NCBI GenBank assembly: GCA_030149475.1
Contig: JASBRL010000049.1
Coordinates: 1-44,766 of the forward strand
Length of the DNA stretch: 44,766 nt
Direction of reading: 5' to 3'
DNA from: Marinobacter sp.
GTDB lineage: Bacteria > Pseudomonadota > Gammaproteobacteria > Pseudomonadales > Oleiphilaceae
A program made the translations under genes and the position numbers. The notes under the pieces were generated by a model that was not told the DNA's origin, did no database searches, and saw only the letters and a list, made by a program, of their open reading frames with translations. Positions 34,902-42,918 of this stretch are shown here, piece by piece. Numbering within the stretch: position 1 is the first letter of the stretch; every line of letters starts with the position of its first letter.

Positions 34902-35240
34902 TTACTGCATTGAAGCGTCCTGGGTAACCGGTGCCTGTTTGCGGCCGACCATGGTGCAGCCGAGGCAGCGCACAAAGGTGGCCTTGGCGGGGCCCACTAC
35001 CAGCACATTTCCGGCTTCCCCGGCGTTACCGCCCAACAACGAGAAGGGGAGGGAGACCAGGTAAACGGCGCTGCCGACAATGGTGGTGGCCAGCAGAACC
35101 GGGCGGGCAAACAGGGCGTCGCCGGTCATCGCCAGCGCGGACGGTGATTCCTCCAGAGCGCGGGCATGGCCGATTGACGCGAAAGCCAGCAGACAGGCCG
35201 CAACCGCGGTCATGACAACGCGTGCAGGTTTTGCAGACAT
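34902..35240 (-). CDS. Small exported membrane protein, unknown
   Basis: This 112-residue protein has a signal peptide (about 1-27, TAVAACLLAFASIGHARA) and a second hydrophobic stretch PVLLATTIVGSAVYLVSLPFSLL. A short tail follows containing KATFVRCLGCTMVG. Similar small proteins are present in pseudomonads and are sometimes labelled multidrug transporter without evidence. No function is assigned here. Start 35240 has GGAG seven bases upstream. Confidence 0.75.
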   Translation of the reverse strand: MSAKPARVVMTAVAACLLAFASIGHARALEESPSALAMTGDALFARPVLLATTIVGSAVYLVSLPFSLLGGNAGEAGNVLVVGPAKATFVRCLGCTMVGRKQAPVTQDASMQ

Positions 35241-35594
35241 GGTGTTTCTCCATCTTGGGGGATCTCTGAAAACCACAGGTTAATGGCACAGGTCCGTCAA
35301 CGACTTTTCAGAGGTTCCCGGGTTAGCGTCCCGAGGTCGGCCCGGCGAGTCGCGCCTTGCCATTGCACAGCTCAGGTCTTGCAGAAGGGCAACCGAATTA
35401 TTCAGCGCTTCCCGGGTGCCCCTTAACATAAGTACCTTAACTATGGATCATATTCACGTATTTTCAAACGAATTTCTGTGCTTTGCGGAGCATTTTTACG
35501 CAGATCCTGCCCCCGATGTAGCCATACCGGCAGCCACCGGCAGGCATCCGCGGGATCGCGATGCCGGACTGGCGGCCGGCTTGGTGAATGAGTC
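35241..35594. other. Spacer with repeats, small exported protein/mutM
   Basis: This 354-base region lies between two minus-strand genes. It holds the inverted-repeat element 35258-35319 and a further CAGCGCTTCCCGGG near 35383 that resembles its end. A 62-codon plus-strand frame at 35416-35604 has no recognisable family and is not called. No promoter stands out. Confidence 0.5.
35258..35319. repeat. Inverted-repeat element, copy C
   Basis: Arms 35258-35272 and 35305-35319 are inverted repeats matching at 13 of 15 bases (right end TTTTCAGAGGTTCCC). The 62-base element has no coding capacity. Its end TCAGAGGTTCCC is identical to 126-137. It lies 18 bases upstream of the small exported protein's start, in its leader. 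Confidence 0.65.
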
Positions 35595-36407
35595 TCAGCG
35601 CTGACAGCGCGGGCAATACACCGTAGTACGCTGGTTCATCCGTGTCTCCTTCAGGGGTGTCTGGCAGCGGCGGCACGGTTTGCCGCCGCGACCGTAAACC
35701 TGGAGCGACTGGGCAAAATAGCCCGGTTTGCCATCGCTGTTGACAAAATCCCGTAGAGTTGTGCCACCGACGAGGATGGCCGCGCTCAGGATCTCGTGAA
35801 TGGACCCTGCCAGGCGGTTGAATCGGTCCAGGCTGATACGGCCGGCGGCCCGGCGTGGATGGATGCCGGCCTGGTGGAGGGCTTCGTTGGCGTAGATATT
35901 GCCAACGCCCACCACAACATGATTGTCCATGACAAAGTTTTTGGCAGGGGTTTTTCGGCCCCGTGCCCGTTGATGCAGATATCGACCGGTAAAGGCAGGG
36001 TCCAGCGGTTCCGGCCCGAGGGCGGACAGCAACGCGTGGGAATCCGGGTTTTCCGACCACAACCAGCACCCGAAGCGTCTGGGGTCGTTGAAGCGCAGGC
36101 GTGTCCCGCTGGCGAGATGCAGTTCGATATGGTCATGCCTGAGCAGCGGGCTGTCGTCGGTGATGACGCGCAGGCTGCCGGACATCCCGAGATGAACAAT
36201 AACGGTGCCGTGGTCGAATCGCATGAGCAGGTATTTGGCCCGTCGATCGACCTGAATCAGACGTCGGCCTGCCAGCAAGGCTGGTAGGTCCGCCGGCACC
36301 GGCCAGCGCAGGCGGGAGTCGCGAACGTTCAGTTGACTGACGATCTGGCCTTCGCAGGCGGGGGCGATCCCGCGGCGGGTGGTTTCCACTTCGGGTAATT
36401 CCGGCAC
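35595..36407 (-). CDS. mutM: Formamidopyrimidine-DNA glycosylase
   Basis: This 270-residue bifunctional glycosylase/AP lyase removes 8-oxoguanine. The N-terminal [13 protein letters not shown] provides the catalytic Pro2 and Glu3, and DRRAKYLLM holds the conserved Lys. [12 protein letters not shown] forms part of the H2TH region, and the C-terminal zinc finger has CRRCQ and CPRCQ. Length is standard. It is divergent from the desaturase gene. Confidence 0.95.
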   Translation of the reverse strand: MPELPEVETTRRGIAPACEGQIVSQLNVRDSRLRWPVPADLPALLAGRRLIQVDRRAKYLLMRFDHGTVIVHLGMSGSLRVITDDSPLLRHDHIELHLASGTRLRFNDPRRFGCWLWSENPDSHALLSALGPEPLDPAFTGRYLHQRARGRKTPAKNFVMDNHVVVGVGNIYANEALHQAGIHPRRAAGRISLDRFNRLAGSIHEILSAAILVGGTTLRDFVNSDGKPGYFAQSLQVYGRGGKPCRRCQTPLKETRMNQRTTVYCPRCQR

Positions 36408-36537
36408 TCGGATACTCCGTCTGAAATGAACAGCAGGGCGCCAATATTGGGTGAAACTGCCCGCCTGTCAATCACCGGCTGCGCCGTCGATGACTGTGGT
36501 CCTGCAGCGCCCGGGCCAGGCTCAGGGAAGCGCCGGG

Positions 36538-36585
36538 GTTGGTAAGTCCGGTTACCAACGGGTGTATTCGGTAACGAATTTACCG
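36538..36585. promoter_or_regulatory. Twin GGTAA/TTACC palindromes
   Basis: GTTGGTAA (36538-36545) pairs with TTACCAAC (36552-36559), and CGGTAA (36569-36574) pairs with TTACCG (36580-36585). Both palindromes share GGTAA-TTACC half-sites with spacers of 6 and 5 bases, upstream of the desaturase and behind mutM. Two similar sites in a row suggest one dimeric regulator. Identity is unknown. Confidence 0.45.
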
Positions 36586-36603
36586 GGCCGCCGGCTTGTT
36601 CAG

Positions 36604-36619
36604 GCGTACATCTGTACGC
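36604..36619. promoter_or_regulatory. FabR-like operator before desaturase
   Basis: GCGTACA-TC-TGTACGC is a perfect 16-bp palindrome. It resembles the FabR operator (AGCGTACA...TGT.CGCT) found at unsaturated fatty acid genes fabA and fabB in enterobacteria. It lies 63 bases before the desaturase start and just upstream of a possible extended -10 (TGTGCTATAC, 36643-36652). Regulation by FabR or a DesT-type relative is inferred. Confidence 0.6.
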
Positions 36620-36682
36620 TAAAGTGTGGGCGTTTCTGAAGGTGTGCTATACAAGCCATCTTCCGCTCTGAGGATTTTCAGT

Positions 36683-37858
36683 ATGTGGTACTACGGTCTA
36701 CTCGACCTCTCCGTGTTGCAGCTTGTTCTGGTGGCGCTGGGTCTGACCCATGTCACGATCGTCAGTGTGACGCTCTATCTGCACCGCCATTCTGCGCACA
36801 ATTCGCTGGACCTGAACCCTGTGCTGGCTCACTTCTTCCGCTTCTGGCTATGGCTCACGACCAGTATCGTGACCAAGGAGTGGACCGCCATCCATCGTAA
36901 ACATCATGCCACCTGCGAAACCGAGAACGATCCCCACAGCCCGGTTGTCAAAGGGCTTCGGAAGGTGGTTTTCGAGGGCGCCGAGCTGTATGCGGATGCC
37001 GCTACCCCGGAAACCCTTGAGCGGTTTGGACAGCGCACCCCGGAGGACTGGGTCGAGCGCAAGATCTATACCCGTCACAGAAGCCTCGGCATCACACTGA
37101 TGGCGCTGGTTGACGTGATGTTGTTCGGTGTGAACGGCATCTGGATCTGGGCGGTTCAGATGATGTGGATCCCGGTGTGGGCCGCCGGTGTGATCAATGG
37201 CGTGGGCCACTTTTTTGGCTATCGCAACTACGAGTGCGCCGACAATGCCCGCAACATCTTCCCGCTGGCGCTGCTGGTCGGTGGTGAGGAACTTCACAAC
37301 AATCACCACACCTATCCGAACTCCTCCAAACTGTCCCGGCGCTGGTTTGAGGTCGATATCGGCTGGGGATACATTCGTCTGTTCCAGCTGTTCGGGCTGG
37401 CCAGACCCAAGGGTTACCGTCCGATTGCGCATTCCGTTCCGGGCAAACAGGTTATGGACGTAGAAACCGTTCAGGCCATCGCCAATAACCGCTTTGATAT
37501 CATGCGCCAGTACCGCAAGCGTGTCATGGAACCGGTGTTACGTCAGCAGAAAACGCTGCTGGAAGAAGCGATCAAGCCCCGTTACCGTAAGCTCAAGACG
37601 CTGCTGTCCCGTGAAATCACGCTGATTCATGCTGCCGAAAAAGAACAATTGGACTCCCTTCTGGATGAAAATGCAGTCTTACGGCAGATCTACGACAAGA
37701 GCCATGAACTGCAGGCGCTGTGGCGCCAGCGCGGCGTGAGATCCCATGAGAAACTCCAGGCATTGACGGAGTGGTGCCGTGAGGCTGAGGCCAGTGGTAT
37801 CCGGTATCTGGAAGAGTTTGCAGCGCACCTGAAATCCTACTCACTGCGTCCGGTATGA
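36683..37858 (+). CDS. Fatty acid desaturase (acyl-lipid or acyl-CoA)
   Basis: This 391-residue membrane di-iron desaturase has three histidine boxes: HRHSAH (34-39), HRKHH (71-75) and HNNHH (205-209). Hydrophobic stretches near 10-32, 50-64 and 139-178 anchor it. It introduces a double bond into phospholipid acyl chains, probably at delta-9 as for Pseudomonas DesA. The C-terminal 110 residues form a charged helical extension (LSREITLIHAAEKEQLD). Start 36683 follows GAGG; the open frame to 36626 is unsupported. It is divergent from mutM. Confidence 0.9.
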   Translation: MWYYGLLDLSVLQLVLVALGLTHVTIVSVTLYLHRHSAHNSLDLNPVLAHFFRFWLWLTTSIVTKEWTAIHRKHHATCETENDPHSPVVKGLRKVVFEGAELYADAATPETLERFGQRTPEDWVERKIYTRHRSLGITLMALVDVMLFGVNGIWIWAVQMMWIPVWAAGVINGVGHFFGYRNYECADNARNIFPLALLVGGEELHNNHHTYPNSSKLSRRWFEVDIGWGYIRLFQLFGLARPKGYRPIAHSVPGKQVMDVETVQAIANNRFDIMRQYRKRVMEPVLRQQKTLLEEAIKPRYRKLKTLLSREITLIHAAEKEQLDSLLDENAVLRQIYDKSHELQALWRQRGVRSHEKLQALTEWCREAEASGIRYLEEFAAHLKSYSLRPV

Positions 37859-37996
37859 GGACGGCGGGCCTGGCCCGCTGAACCCTCTGACCTCTGTGTG
37901 CGCTCTGGCCGCGCTGAACTCTGCCTGGCTGTGCTGAAAACTCCATCGTGAACCGATGGGGTTCCCTAACGCCCTGGCGATGGCAACTGGCAACGG
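37859..37996. other. Spacer desaturase/rsmD with repeat D
   Basis: The spacer between convergent genes holds a GC hairpin without T-run (GCGGG 37864-37868, CCCGC 37874-37878). It also holds GGTTCCCTAACG (37960-37971), identical to 131-142 and so a degenerate fourth copy of the dispersed repeat. Confidence 0.5.
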
Positions 37997-38605
37997 TTAA
38001 TCGGAGTTGGTGACGTTCCTGAACAGGTTGTAGGTGACCTGCCCGGCGGTTTTCTGACGATGTAGCTGCCAGCCGGCCGGTATGGCGGGCACCCTGCGGT
38101 CACTTTCGTGTTCCACGTAAATCCAGCCGTCAGGTTTGATCCAGTCGCTGGTTTCCAGCGTTGAAAACAGCCGTTCGAGCCAGCCCTGGTGGAAGGGCGG
38201 ATCCATAAACACAATGTCGAAGGGAGACTCCGGGGGCTGTTGCAGAAACTGCTCGACCGCCTGGCAGACCACCGTTGCGCGGGTTGAGTTCAGGGCCCTG
38301 AGGTTCTGTTTAAGGGCGTCGGTCAGCACCGGGGTATGGTCCACCAGCATGACGTGCCCGGCTCCCCGCGACAGTGCTTCCAGGCCCAGCGCGCCGCTGC
38401 CGGCGAACAGGTCGAGGCAGTGGCTCCCGGGCATATACATCGCCAGCCAGTTAAACAGGGTTTCGCGGGTCCGCGCCGGTGTTGGACGGACGCCGCCCGC
38501 ATCGGGAAAGCGCAGGCGACGGCTGCGCCATTCTCCACCGATGATGCGCAGTTCACTCTGAGCTTTTTCCTTGTGGTTCGGCTTGCCGGTCTTTTTTCGG
38601 GTCAT
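37997..38605 (-). CDS. rsmD: 16S rRNA m2G966 methyltransferase RsmD
   Basis: This 202-residue SAM-dependent methyltransferase has the early LRIIGGEWRSRRLRFP and VRPTPARTRETLFNWL. The SAM motif CLDLFAGSGALGLEALSRGA and the catalytic DIVFMDPPF follow. It methylates G966 in the 30S subunit. The start at 38605 (MTRKKTG) has GGAG; the longer frame is not supported. It is divergent from ftsY, as in many gammaproteobacteria. Confidence 0.94.
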   Translation of the reverse strand: MTRKKTGKPNHKEKAQSELRIIGGEWRSRRLRFPDAGGVRPTPARTRETLFNWLAMYMPGSHCLDLFAGSGALGLEALSRGAGHVMLVDHTPVLTDALKQNLRALNSTRATVVCQAVEQFLQQPPESPFDIVFMDPPFHQGWLERLFSTLETSDWIKPDGWIYVEHESDRRVPAIPAGWQLHRQKTAGQVTYNLFRNVTNSD

Positions 38606-38923
38606 CCGTGTCAACTCCGGCTGTGTAGGAGCCTGCGCGACAGCCATCGTGCCTGGCAAGGCAACTCCGTTGTTAGGCCGTCTGAAAGGCCAGAATGAGG
38701 TCACCGTAGCCGCACGCGAGGGATCGCCAGACTCCCGGGTCGAATAGAGCAATGAAAACCGATATGTTACTGCAAAACAGGACGGGTCATAAATCGCAGG
38801 TTTGGACGGCTACGGGACGGGCCGCTAGAATGGCCGCTTTCTTGTCCGGGAGGTGTGTGCGGATGCCCCGGATTTTACCGCGCACACTGACTCTGTCACC
38901 TCTCACTCGATGGTACTCTGATC
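38606..38923. other. Divergent spacer rsmD/ftsY
   Basis: This 318-base region has no gene. It contains a sigma70 promoter for ftsY at 38802-38831 and a sequence TGTAGGAGCCTGCGCG near 38624 reminiscent of Pseudomonas REP sequences. No operator was recognised. Confidence 0.5.
38802..38831 (+). promoter_or_regulatory. Probable ftsY sigma70 promoter
   Basis: TTGGAC (38802-38807), an 18-base spacer, and TAGAAT (38826-38831) form a good sigma70 promoter about 90 bases before ftsY. It is the likely start of the ftsY-ftsE-ftsX transcript. Confidence 0.55.
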
Positions 38924-40096
38924 ATGATGGCACAGTGGATTTCTATCGGCGTTCTGGCGCTGCTGATACTGGCGTTTGTACTGGATGTTGCGAGCCGTCG
39001 TCGACGGCTGCCGCGGCCAAAACCGGTACCTCAGCGCCAGCCTGAGCCGGCGAAGGAATCTGTCACTCAGGCCGCTGAACCGGAATCTGTCGAGGCGGGC
39101 ACGGACGCTGCGGCCGAGCCGGTACCGGCGGCAGACGAAGTGGTCAGCCCACCTGAGCCGGAAGCACAAGCCCCGGCGGTCAGTGTCTTTCAGCGCATCA
39201 AGAGTGGACTGGGTAAGACCCGGGCCAACCTCAGCTCCGGGCTGGCGGATCTTTTCTCGGTGGGCAAGTCCGTCGACGCTGACCTGTTGGAGGATATCGA
39301 GACAACCCTGCTAATGGCGGATGTCGGGGTGACCGCAACGTCCGAGATTATCGAAGCGCTGACGGAAAAACTCGAACGCAAGCAGCTCAAGGATGGTGAG
39401 GCCCTGCGGATCGCGCTGAAAGATCAGCTACGAGGCCTCCTGGCGAGCACCTCGCAGCCGCTGGAAATCGCCGCTGACAGCAAGCCGTATGTGATCCTGA
39501 TGGTGGGCGTCAACGGTGTTGGCAAGACCACGACCATCGGCAAGCTGGCGAAGCATTTCCAGCAGGATGGCAAGTCCGTCATGCTGGCCGCTGGCGATAC
39601 CTTTCGGGCGGCAGCGGTGGAACAGTTACAGGTCTGGGGTGAGCGCAATCAGGTCCCCGTGGTCGCCCAGCATACCGGGGCTGACAGTGCCTCCGTTATC
39701 TTTGACGCAGTTCAGTCTGCGGCGTCCCGCAACGTTGATGTGGTGATTGCCGACACCGCCGGCCGTCTGCAGAACAAGGACAACCTGATGAGCGAATTGC
39801 AGAAGGTGGTCCGGGTGATGAAAAAACTGGACGAGCAGGCACCCCACGAGGTCATGCTGGTGCTGGATGCCGGAACTGGCCAGAATGCCCTCAGTCAGGC
39901 GCAGGTGTTCCAGCAGGCGGTCGGGGTCAGCGGTATTACCCTGACCAAGCTGGACGGCACCGCCAAGGGCGGGATTGTCTTTGCCATCGCCCGGCAGCTC
40001 CAACTGCCCATCCGTTACATTGGTGTGGGTGAACAGGTCGATGATCTGCGCTCATTCGATGCGGAAACTTTTGTGAATGCGCTGTTCGATGAGTGA
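38924..40096 (+). CDS. ftsY: Signal recognition particle receptor FtsY
   Basis: This 390-residue SRP receptor GTPase begins with a hydrophobic segment (about 4-22, WISIGVLALLILAFVLD), then Arg-rich SRRRRLPRP and an acidic Ala/Glu/Pro-rich A-domain to about 85, then the NG domain. G1 GVNGVGKTTTIGKLA is near 195-209, with DTAGR and TKLDGTAKGG following. The N-terminal helix is unlike the soluble acidic start of E. coli FtsY and looks like a membrane anchor. The start may be either of two ATGs, at 38924 or 38927. The stop overlaps a possible GTG start for ftsE. Confidence 0.94.
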   Translation: MMAQWISIGVLALLILAFVLDVASRRRRLPRPKPVPQRQPEPAKESVTQAAEPESVEAGTDAAAEPVPAADEVVSPPEPEAQAPAVSVFQRIKSGLGKTRANLSSGLADLFSVGKSVDADLLEDIETTLLMADVGVTATSEIIEALTEKLERKQLKDGEALRIALKDQLRGLLASTSQPLEIAADSKPYVILMVGVNGVGKTTTIGKLAKHFQQDGKSVMLAAGDTFRAAAVEQLQVWGERNQVPVVAQHTGADSASVIFDAVQSAASRNVDVVIADTAGRLQNKDNLMSELQKVVRVMKKLDEQAPHEVMLVLDAGTGQNALSQAQVFQQAVGVSGITLTKLDGTAKGGIVFAIARQLQLPIRYIGVGEQVDDLRSFDAETFVNALFDE

Positions 40097-40104
40097 AAAC
40101 CCCG

Positions 40105-40797
40105 ATGATCGAATTTGAGCAGGTCAGCAAGCGCTACGACAGTGAGCATACCGCCCTGAAGCAGGTCAATTTCACCCTGTCGCGGGGTGAAATGGCGTTT
40201 CTCACCGGTCATTCCGGCGCCGGTAAAAGCACCCTGCTGAAACTGATCATGCTGATGGAACGGCCCAGTGCCGGCAATGTGGTGGTTGGCGGGCAGTTGC
40301 TCAACACAATGCCCCGTCGCCAGATTCCCTACATTCGCCGGCATATCGGCGTGGTCTTCCAGAATCATCAGCTATTGTTCGATCGCACGGTGTTCGACAA
40401 CGTGGCCATGCCGCTGGAAGTGATGGGTGTGTCAGCAGGGGATATCGGGCGCCGGGTCCGTGCGGCCCTGGACAAGGTCGGGTTACTCAACAAAGAGAAA
40501 ATGAACCCGATCCAGCTGTCCGGCGGCGAACAGCAGCGCATCGGTATCGCCCGCGCGGTGGTCAATAAACCCCCGGTGCTGCTGGCGGATGAGCCCACCG
40601 GAAACCTCGATCCCGACCTGTCTGCCGACATCATGCATCTGTTTGAACAGTTCAGTCAGGTCGGTGTAACCGTGCTGGTCGCCAGTCACGATATCGCCCT
40701 GATTGAGGCCATGGGGCGGCGCACGCTGACACTCGATCACGGCTACCTTGCCACCGGCGGGTCGCCGACCCCGGGAGGGCGTGTCCATGGCCCGTAA
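40105..40797 (+). CDS. ftsE: Cell division ATP-binding protein FtsE
   Basis: This 230-residue ABC ATPase has a Walker [10 protein letters not shown] (35-43), signature LSGGEQQRI, Walker [13 protein letters not shown] and an H-loop ASHD. With FtsX it controls peptidoglycan hydrolases at the septum. The start at ATG 40105 ([11 protein letters not shown]) matches the family; a GTG at 40093 overlapping the ftsY stop would add four residues. The end overlaps ftsX by 11 bases. Confidence 0.94.
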   Translation: MIEFEQVSKRYDSEHTALKQVNFTLSRGEMAFLTGHSGAGKSTLLKLIMLMERPSAGNVVVGGQLLNTMPRRQIPYIRRHIGVVFQNHQLLFDRTVFDNVAMPLEVMGVSAGDIGRRVRAALDKVGLLNKEKMNPIQLSGGEQQRIGIARAVVNKPPVLLADEPTGNLDPDLSADIMHLFEQFSQVGVTVLVASHDIALIEAMGRRTLTLDHGYLATGGSPTPGGRVHGP

Positions 40798-41800
40798 GCG
40801 CCCACTTCGCCCGGGTGATTCTCAGGAGCAACGTACCGTTACCGGACGTGGGGCCCGGCGTGCCCGGTCGTCACTTGGAAAATGGCTGGACGGTTATATC
40901 GGCCATCATCGGAAAGTGGCCGGAGACAGTGCCCGTCGCCTGCTGAAATCGCCCGCTGCCAGTCTGATGACGTGGACCGTAATGGGTGTCGCACTGGCGT
41001 TGCCAGTCGGGCTGTTGCTGCTGCTGGCCAGTCTCCAGAACATCAGCGCCGGCTGGGAAAATGCCGCCCGGGTGACGGTCTACCTGACCGAATCGACCAC
41101 CCTCGACGAGGCCAAAAAGCTGCGTCTGGACGTGGCGACACGGGCGGACGTACTGGACGTGAAACTGATCGACAAAACCACTGCGCTGGCTGAATTCCGT
41201 GCCGACTCCGGACTCGGCGACGCACTGGACTACCTGGACGATAACCCGTTACCCCACACGTTGCTGGTTACCCCGGCCCTGGCGACGCGCAATGAGAAGG
41301 GAATCGGGAATCTGGTGACGGCCCTGCAGCAGACCACGGGCGTTGACCAGGTTCAGGTGGATCTCGGCTGGCTGCAGCGGCTGAACGCCATCGCCGATGT
41401 GCTGGGCAGGAGTGTCTGGTCCCTCGCTCTGTTGCTGGCCGTCGCGGTGGTGCTGGTGATTGGCAATACCATTCGGCTGGCCATTGAAAACCGGCGTGAT
41501 GAGATTCTGGTGGCCAAACTCGTCGGTGGTACCGATGCGTTCGTGCGGCGTCCATTCCTGTACACTGGCATCTGGTACGGACTTGGTGGGGGGATAATCG
41601 CTTTTGTGGTGCTGGAGCTTTCCCTGTGGTGGCTCAGCGGACCGGTTGGCCGGCTTGCGACCCTCTACAATAGTCAGTTTGAACTGGTGAGCCTGTCGTT
41701 CGACGGAGCACTGGCTTTGCTGGCGGCGGCGACCCTGTTCGGCTGGCTTGGCGCCTGGGTTGCAGTCAAGCGCCACCTGAATGCGATTGAACCCGGCTGA
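40787..41800 (+). CDS. ftsX: Cell division permease-like FtsX
   Basis: This 337-residue protein has a basic cytoplasmic N-terminus, a first membrane helix at about 60-83 and a periplasmic loop of about 110 residues (ARVTVYLTESTTLDEAKKL). Three C-terminal helices are separated by ENRRDEILVAKLVGGTDAFV. It transmits ATP hydrolysis by FtsE to periplasmic activators such as EnvC. The start at 40787 has GGGAGGG; it overlaps ftsE. Confidence 0.93.
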   Translation: MARKRPLRPGDSQEQRTVTGRGARRARSSLGKWLDGYIGHHRKVAGDSARRLLKSPAASLMTWTVMGVALALPVGLLLLLASLQNISAGWENAARVTVYLTESTTLDEAKKLRLDVATRADVLDVKLIDKTTALAEFRADSGLGDALDYLDDNPLPHTLLVTPALATRNEKGIGNLVTALQQTTGVDQVQVDLGWLQRLNAIADVLGRSVWSLALLLAVAVVLVIGNTIRLAIENRRDEILVAKLVGGTDAFVRRPFLYTGIWYGLGGGIIAFVVLELSLWWLSGPVGRLATLYNSQFELVSLSFDGALALLAAATLFGWLGAWVAVKRHLNAIEPG

Positions 41801-41890
41801 CAGCATCGGATGCCGAATCACGTTACGGAAAAACCCTATTGTCTGCAATCGGCTGTTAGGCGTAGATTCAAACACAGTATAAAGGAAACG

Positions 41891-41971
41891 ATGAACAATC
41901 CTGAAGAGTGTGGTACTGACATATCTTGGCGGTTTGCCGGTAAGTTGCTATATTACCGGGTCGTCAGGTAG
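41891..41971 (+). CDS. Possible 26-codon leader ORF before rpoH
   Basis: An ATG at 41891 with AAAGGAAACG directly upstream opens a 26-residue frame (MNNPEECGTDISWRFAGK...) ending TAG at 41969-41971, 12 bases before the rpoH start. The ribosome site is good, but the rpoH sigma70 promoter lies within the frame, so only longer transcripts could translate it. No family is recognised and it may be chance. Confidence 0.25.
   Translation: MNNPEECGTDISWRFAGKLLYYRVVR
41926..41954 (+). promoter_or_regulatory. Probable rpoH sigma70 promoter
   Basis: TTGGCG (41926-41931), a spacer of 17 bases and TATATT (41949-41954) fit sigma70, giving a transcript start near 41961 and a very short leader. Shine-Dalgarno GGAGG is at 41973-41977, seven bases before the rpoH ATG. 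Confidence 0.6.
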
Positions 41972-41983
41972 CGGAGGAAAAGT

Positions 41984-42847
41984 ATGGGTACAAGCTTACA
42001 GCTCGCTGATCGACTGGTTCCGGGTGCCAATCTTGAATCTTACATTCAGGCTGCGGCCCGCATTCCTGTGCTCACCGTTGATGAAGAGCGCGATCTTGCC
42101 GAGCGACTGCACTACGACGGTGATGTGGAGGCTGCGCGCCAACTGGTTCTGTCGCACCTGCGGTTTGTGATTCACATTGCCCGCAGCTATTCCGGGTATG
42201 GTTTGGCGCAGGCGGACCTGATTCAGGAAGGCAACGTGGGCCTGATGAAGGCGGTCAAGCGCTTCAATCCGGAGTACGGCGTTCGTCTGGTATCGTTTGC
42301 GGTGCACTGGATCAAGGCCGAGATCCACGAATTTATTCTGCGTAACTGGCGAATTGTCAAAGTGGCGACTACCAAGGCGCAGCGAAAGCTGTTTTTCAAC
42401 CTGCGTAGTCAGAAAAAGCGTCTCGCCTGGCTGAATCACGCTGAACTCGAGGCCGTTGCCGAAGACCTTGGGGTTGAGCCTCGCGTGGTGCGTGAAATGG
42501 AAGGCCGCATGGCGTCCCACGACACAGCGTTTGATGGCCCGATGGATGATGACGACGAGTCCGCGTACCAGGCGCCCGTGCATTATCTCCAGGACAATCG
42601 CAGTGATCCGGCCGAACAGTTGGAGAATGCCGACTGGACCGACGATTCCAACGGTCGTCTGATGGATGCGTTGCGGATGCTGGATGAGCGCAGCCAGGAC
42701 ATTCTGCGGGAGCGCTGGCTGACTGACAGCAAGTCCACACTGCACGAACTCGCCGACCGATATGGTGTATCGGCAGAGCGCATCCGGCAGCTTGAAAAGA
42801 ATGCGATGAAGAAGATCCGGCTGCAGATGGCGGAAGCCGTCGCCTGA
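41984..42847 (+). CDS. rpoH: Heat-shock sigma factor RpoH (sigma-32)
   Basis: This 287-residue sigma-70 family factor has region 2 with [20 protein letters not shown] and [17 protein letters not shown]. The RpoH box region reads [16 protein letters not shown], and region 4 has [10 protein letters not shown] and [15 protein letters not shown]. It directs transcription of chaperone and protease genes, probably including hslO and hslR here. It follows ftsX after 183 bases, the classic ftsYEX-rpoH order. An intrinsic terminator follows and carries a group II intron at its tail. Confidence 0.96.
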   Translation: MGTSLQLADRLVPGANLESYIQAAARIPVLTVDEERDLAERLHYDGDVEAARQLVLSHLRFVIHIARSYSGYGLAQADLIQEGNVGLMKAVKRFNPEYGVRLVSFAVHWIKAEIHEFILRNWRIVKVATTKAQRKLFFNLRSQKKRLAWLNHAELEAVAEDLGVEPRVVREMEGRMASHDTAFDGPMDDDDESAYQAPVHYLQDNRSDPAEQLENADWTDDSNGRLMDALRMLDERSQDILRERWLTDSKSTLHELADRYGVSAERIRQLEKNAMKKIRLQMAEAVA

Positions 42848-42879
42848 GACCGGATCGATTAACCATCCGGCCGATGAAC

Positions 42880-42918
42880 AACGCCACCATGCCTCGCGGC
42901 TGGTGGCGTTTCTGTTTT
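42880..42918 (+). terminator. rpoH intrinsic terminator
   Basis: AACGCCACCA (42880-42889) and TGGTGGCGTT (42901-42910) form a perfect 10-bp stem with an 11-base loop, followed by TCTGTTTT (42911-42918). The T-tract ends exactly at the GTGCG intron 5' end. Confidence 0.9.

Noticed and set aside
35416..35604. 62-codon plus-strand frame before mutM
   Set aside because: It has no recognisable domain and no good ribosome site, and its end overlaps the mutM stop. Probably chance.
37864..37878. Terminator after the desaturase
   Set aside because: The GC hairpin has only 5 bp and no T-tract; too weak to call.
38621..38660. Pseudomonas-type REP near ftsY
   Set aside because: TGTAGGAGC matches the beginning of Pseudomonas REP sequences, but the palindromic part is missing.
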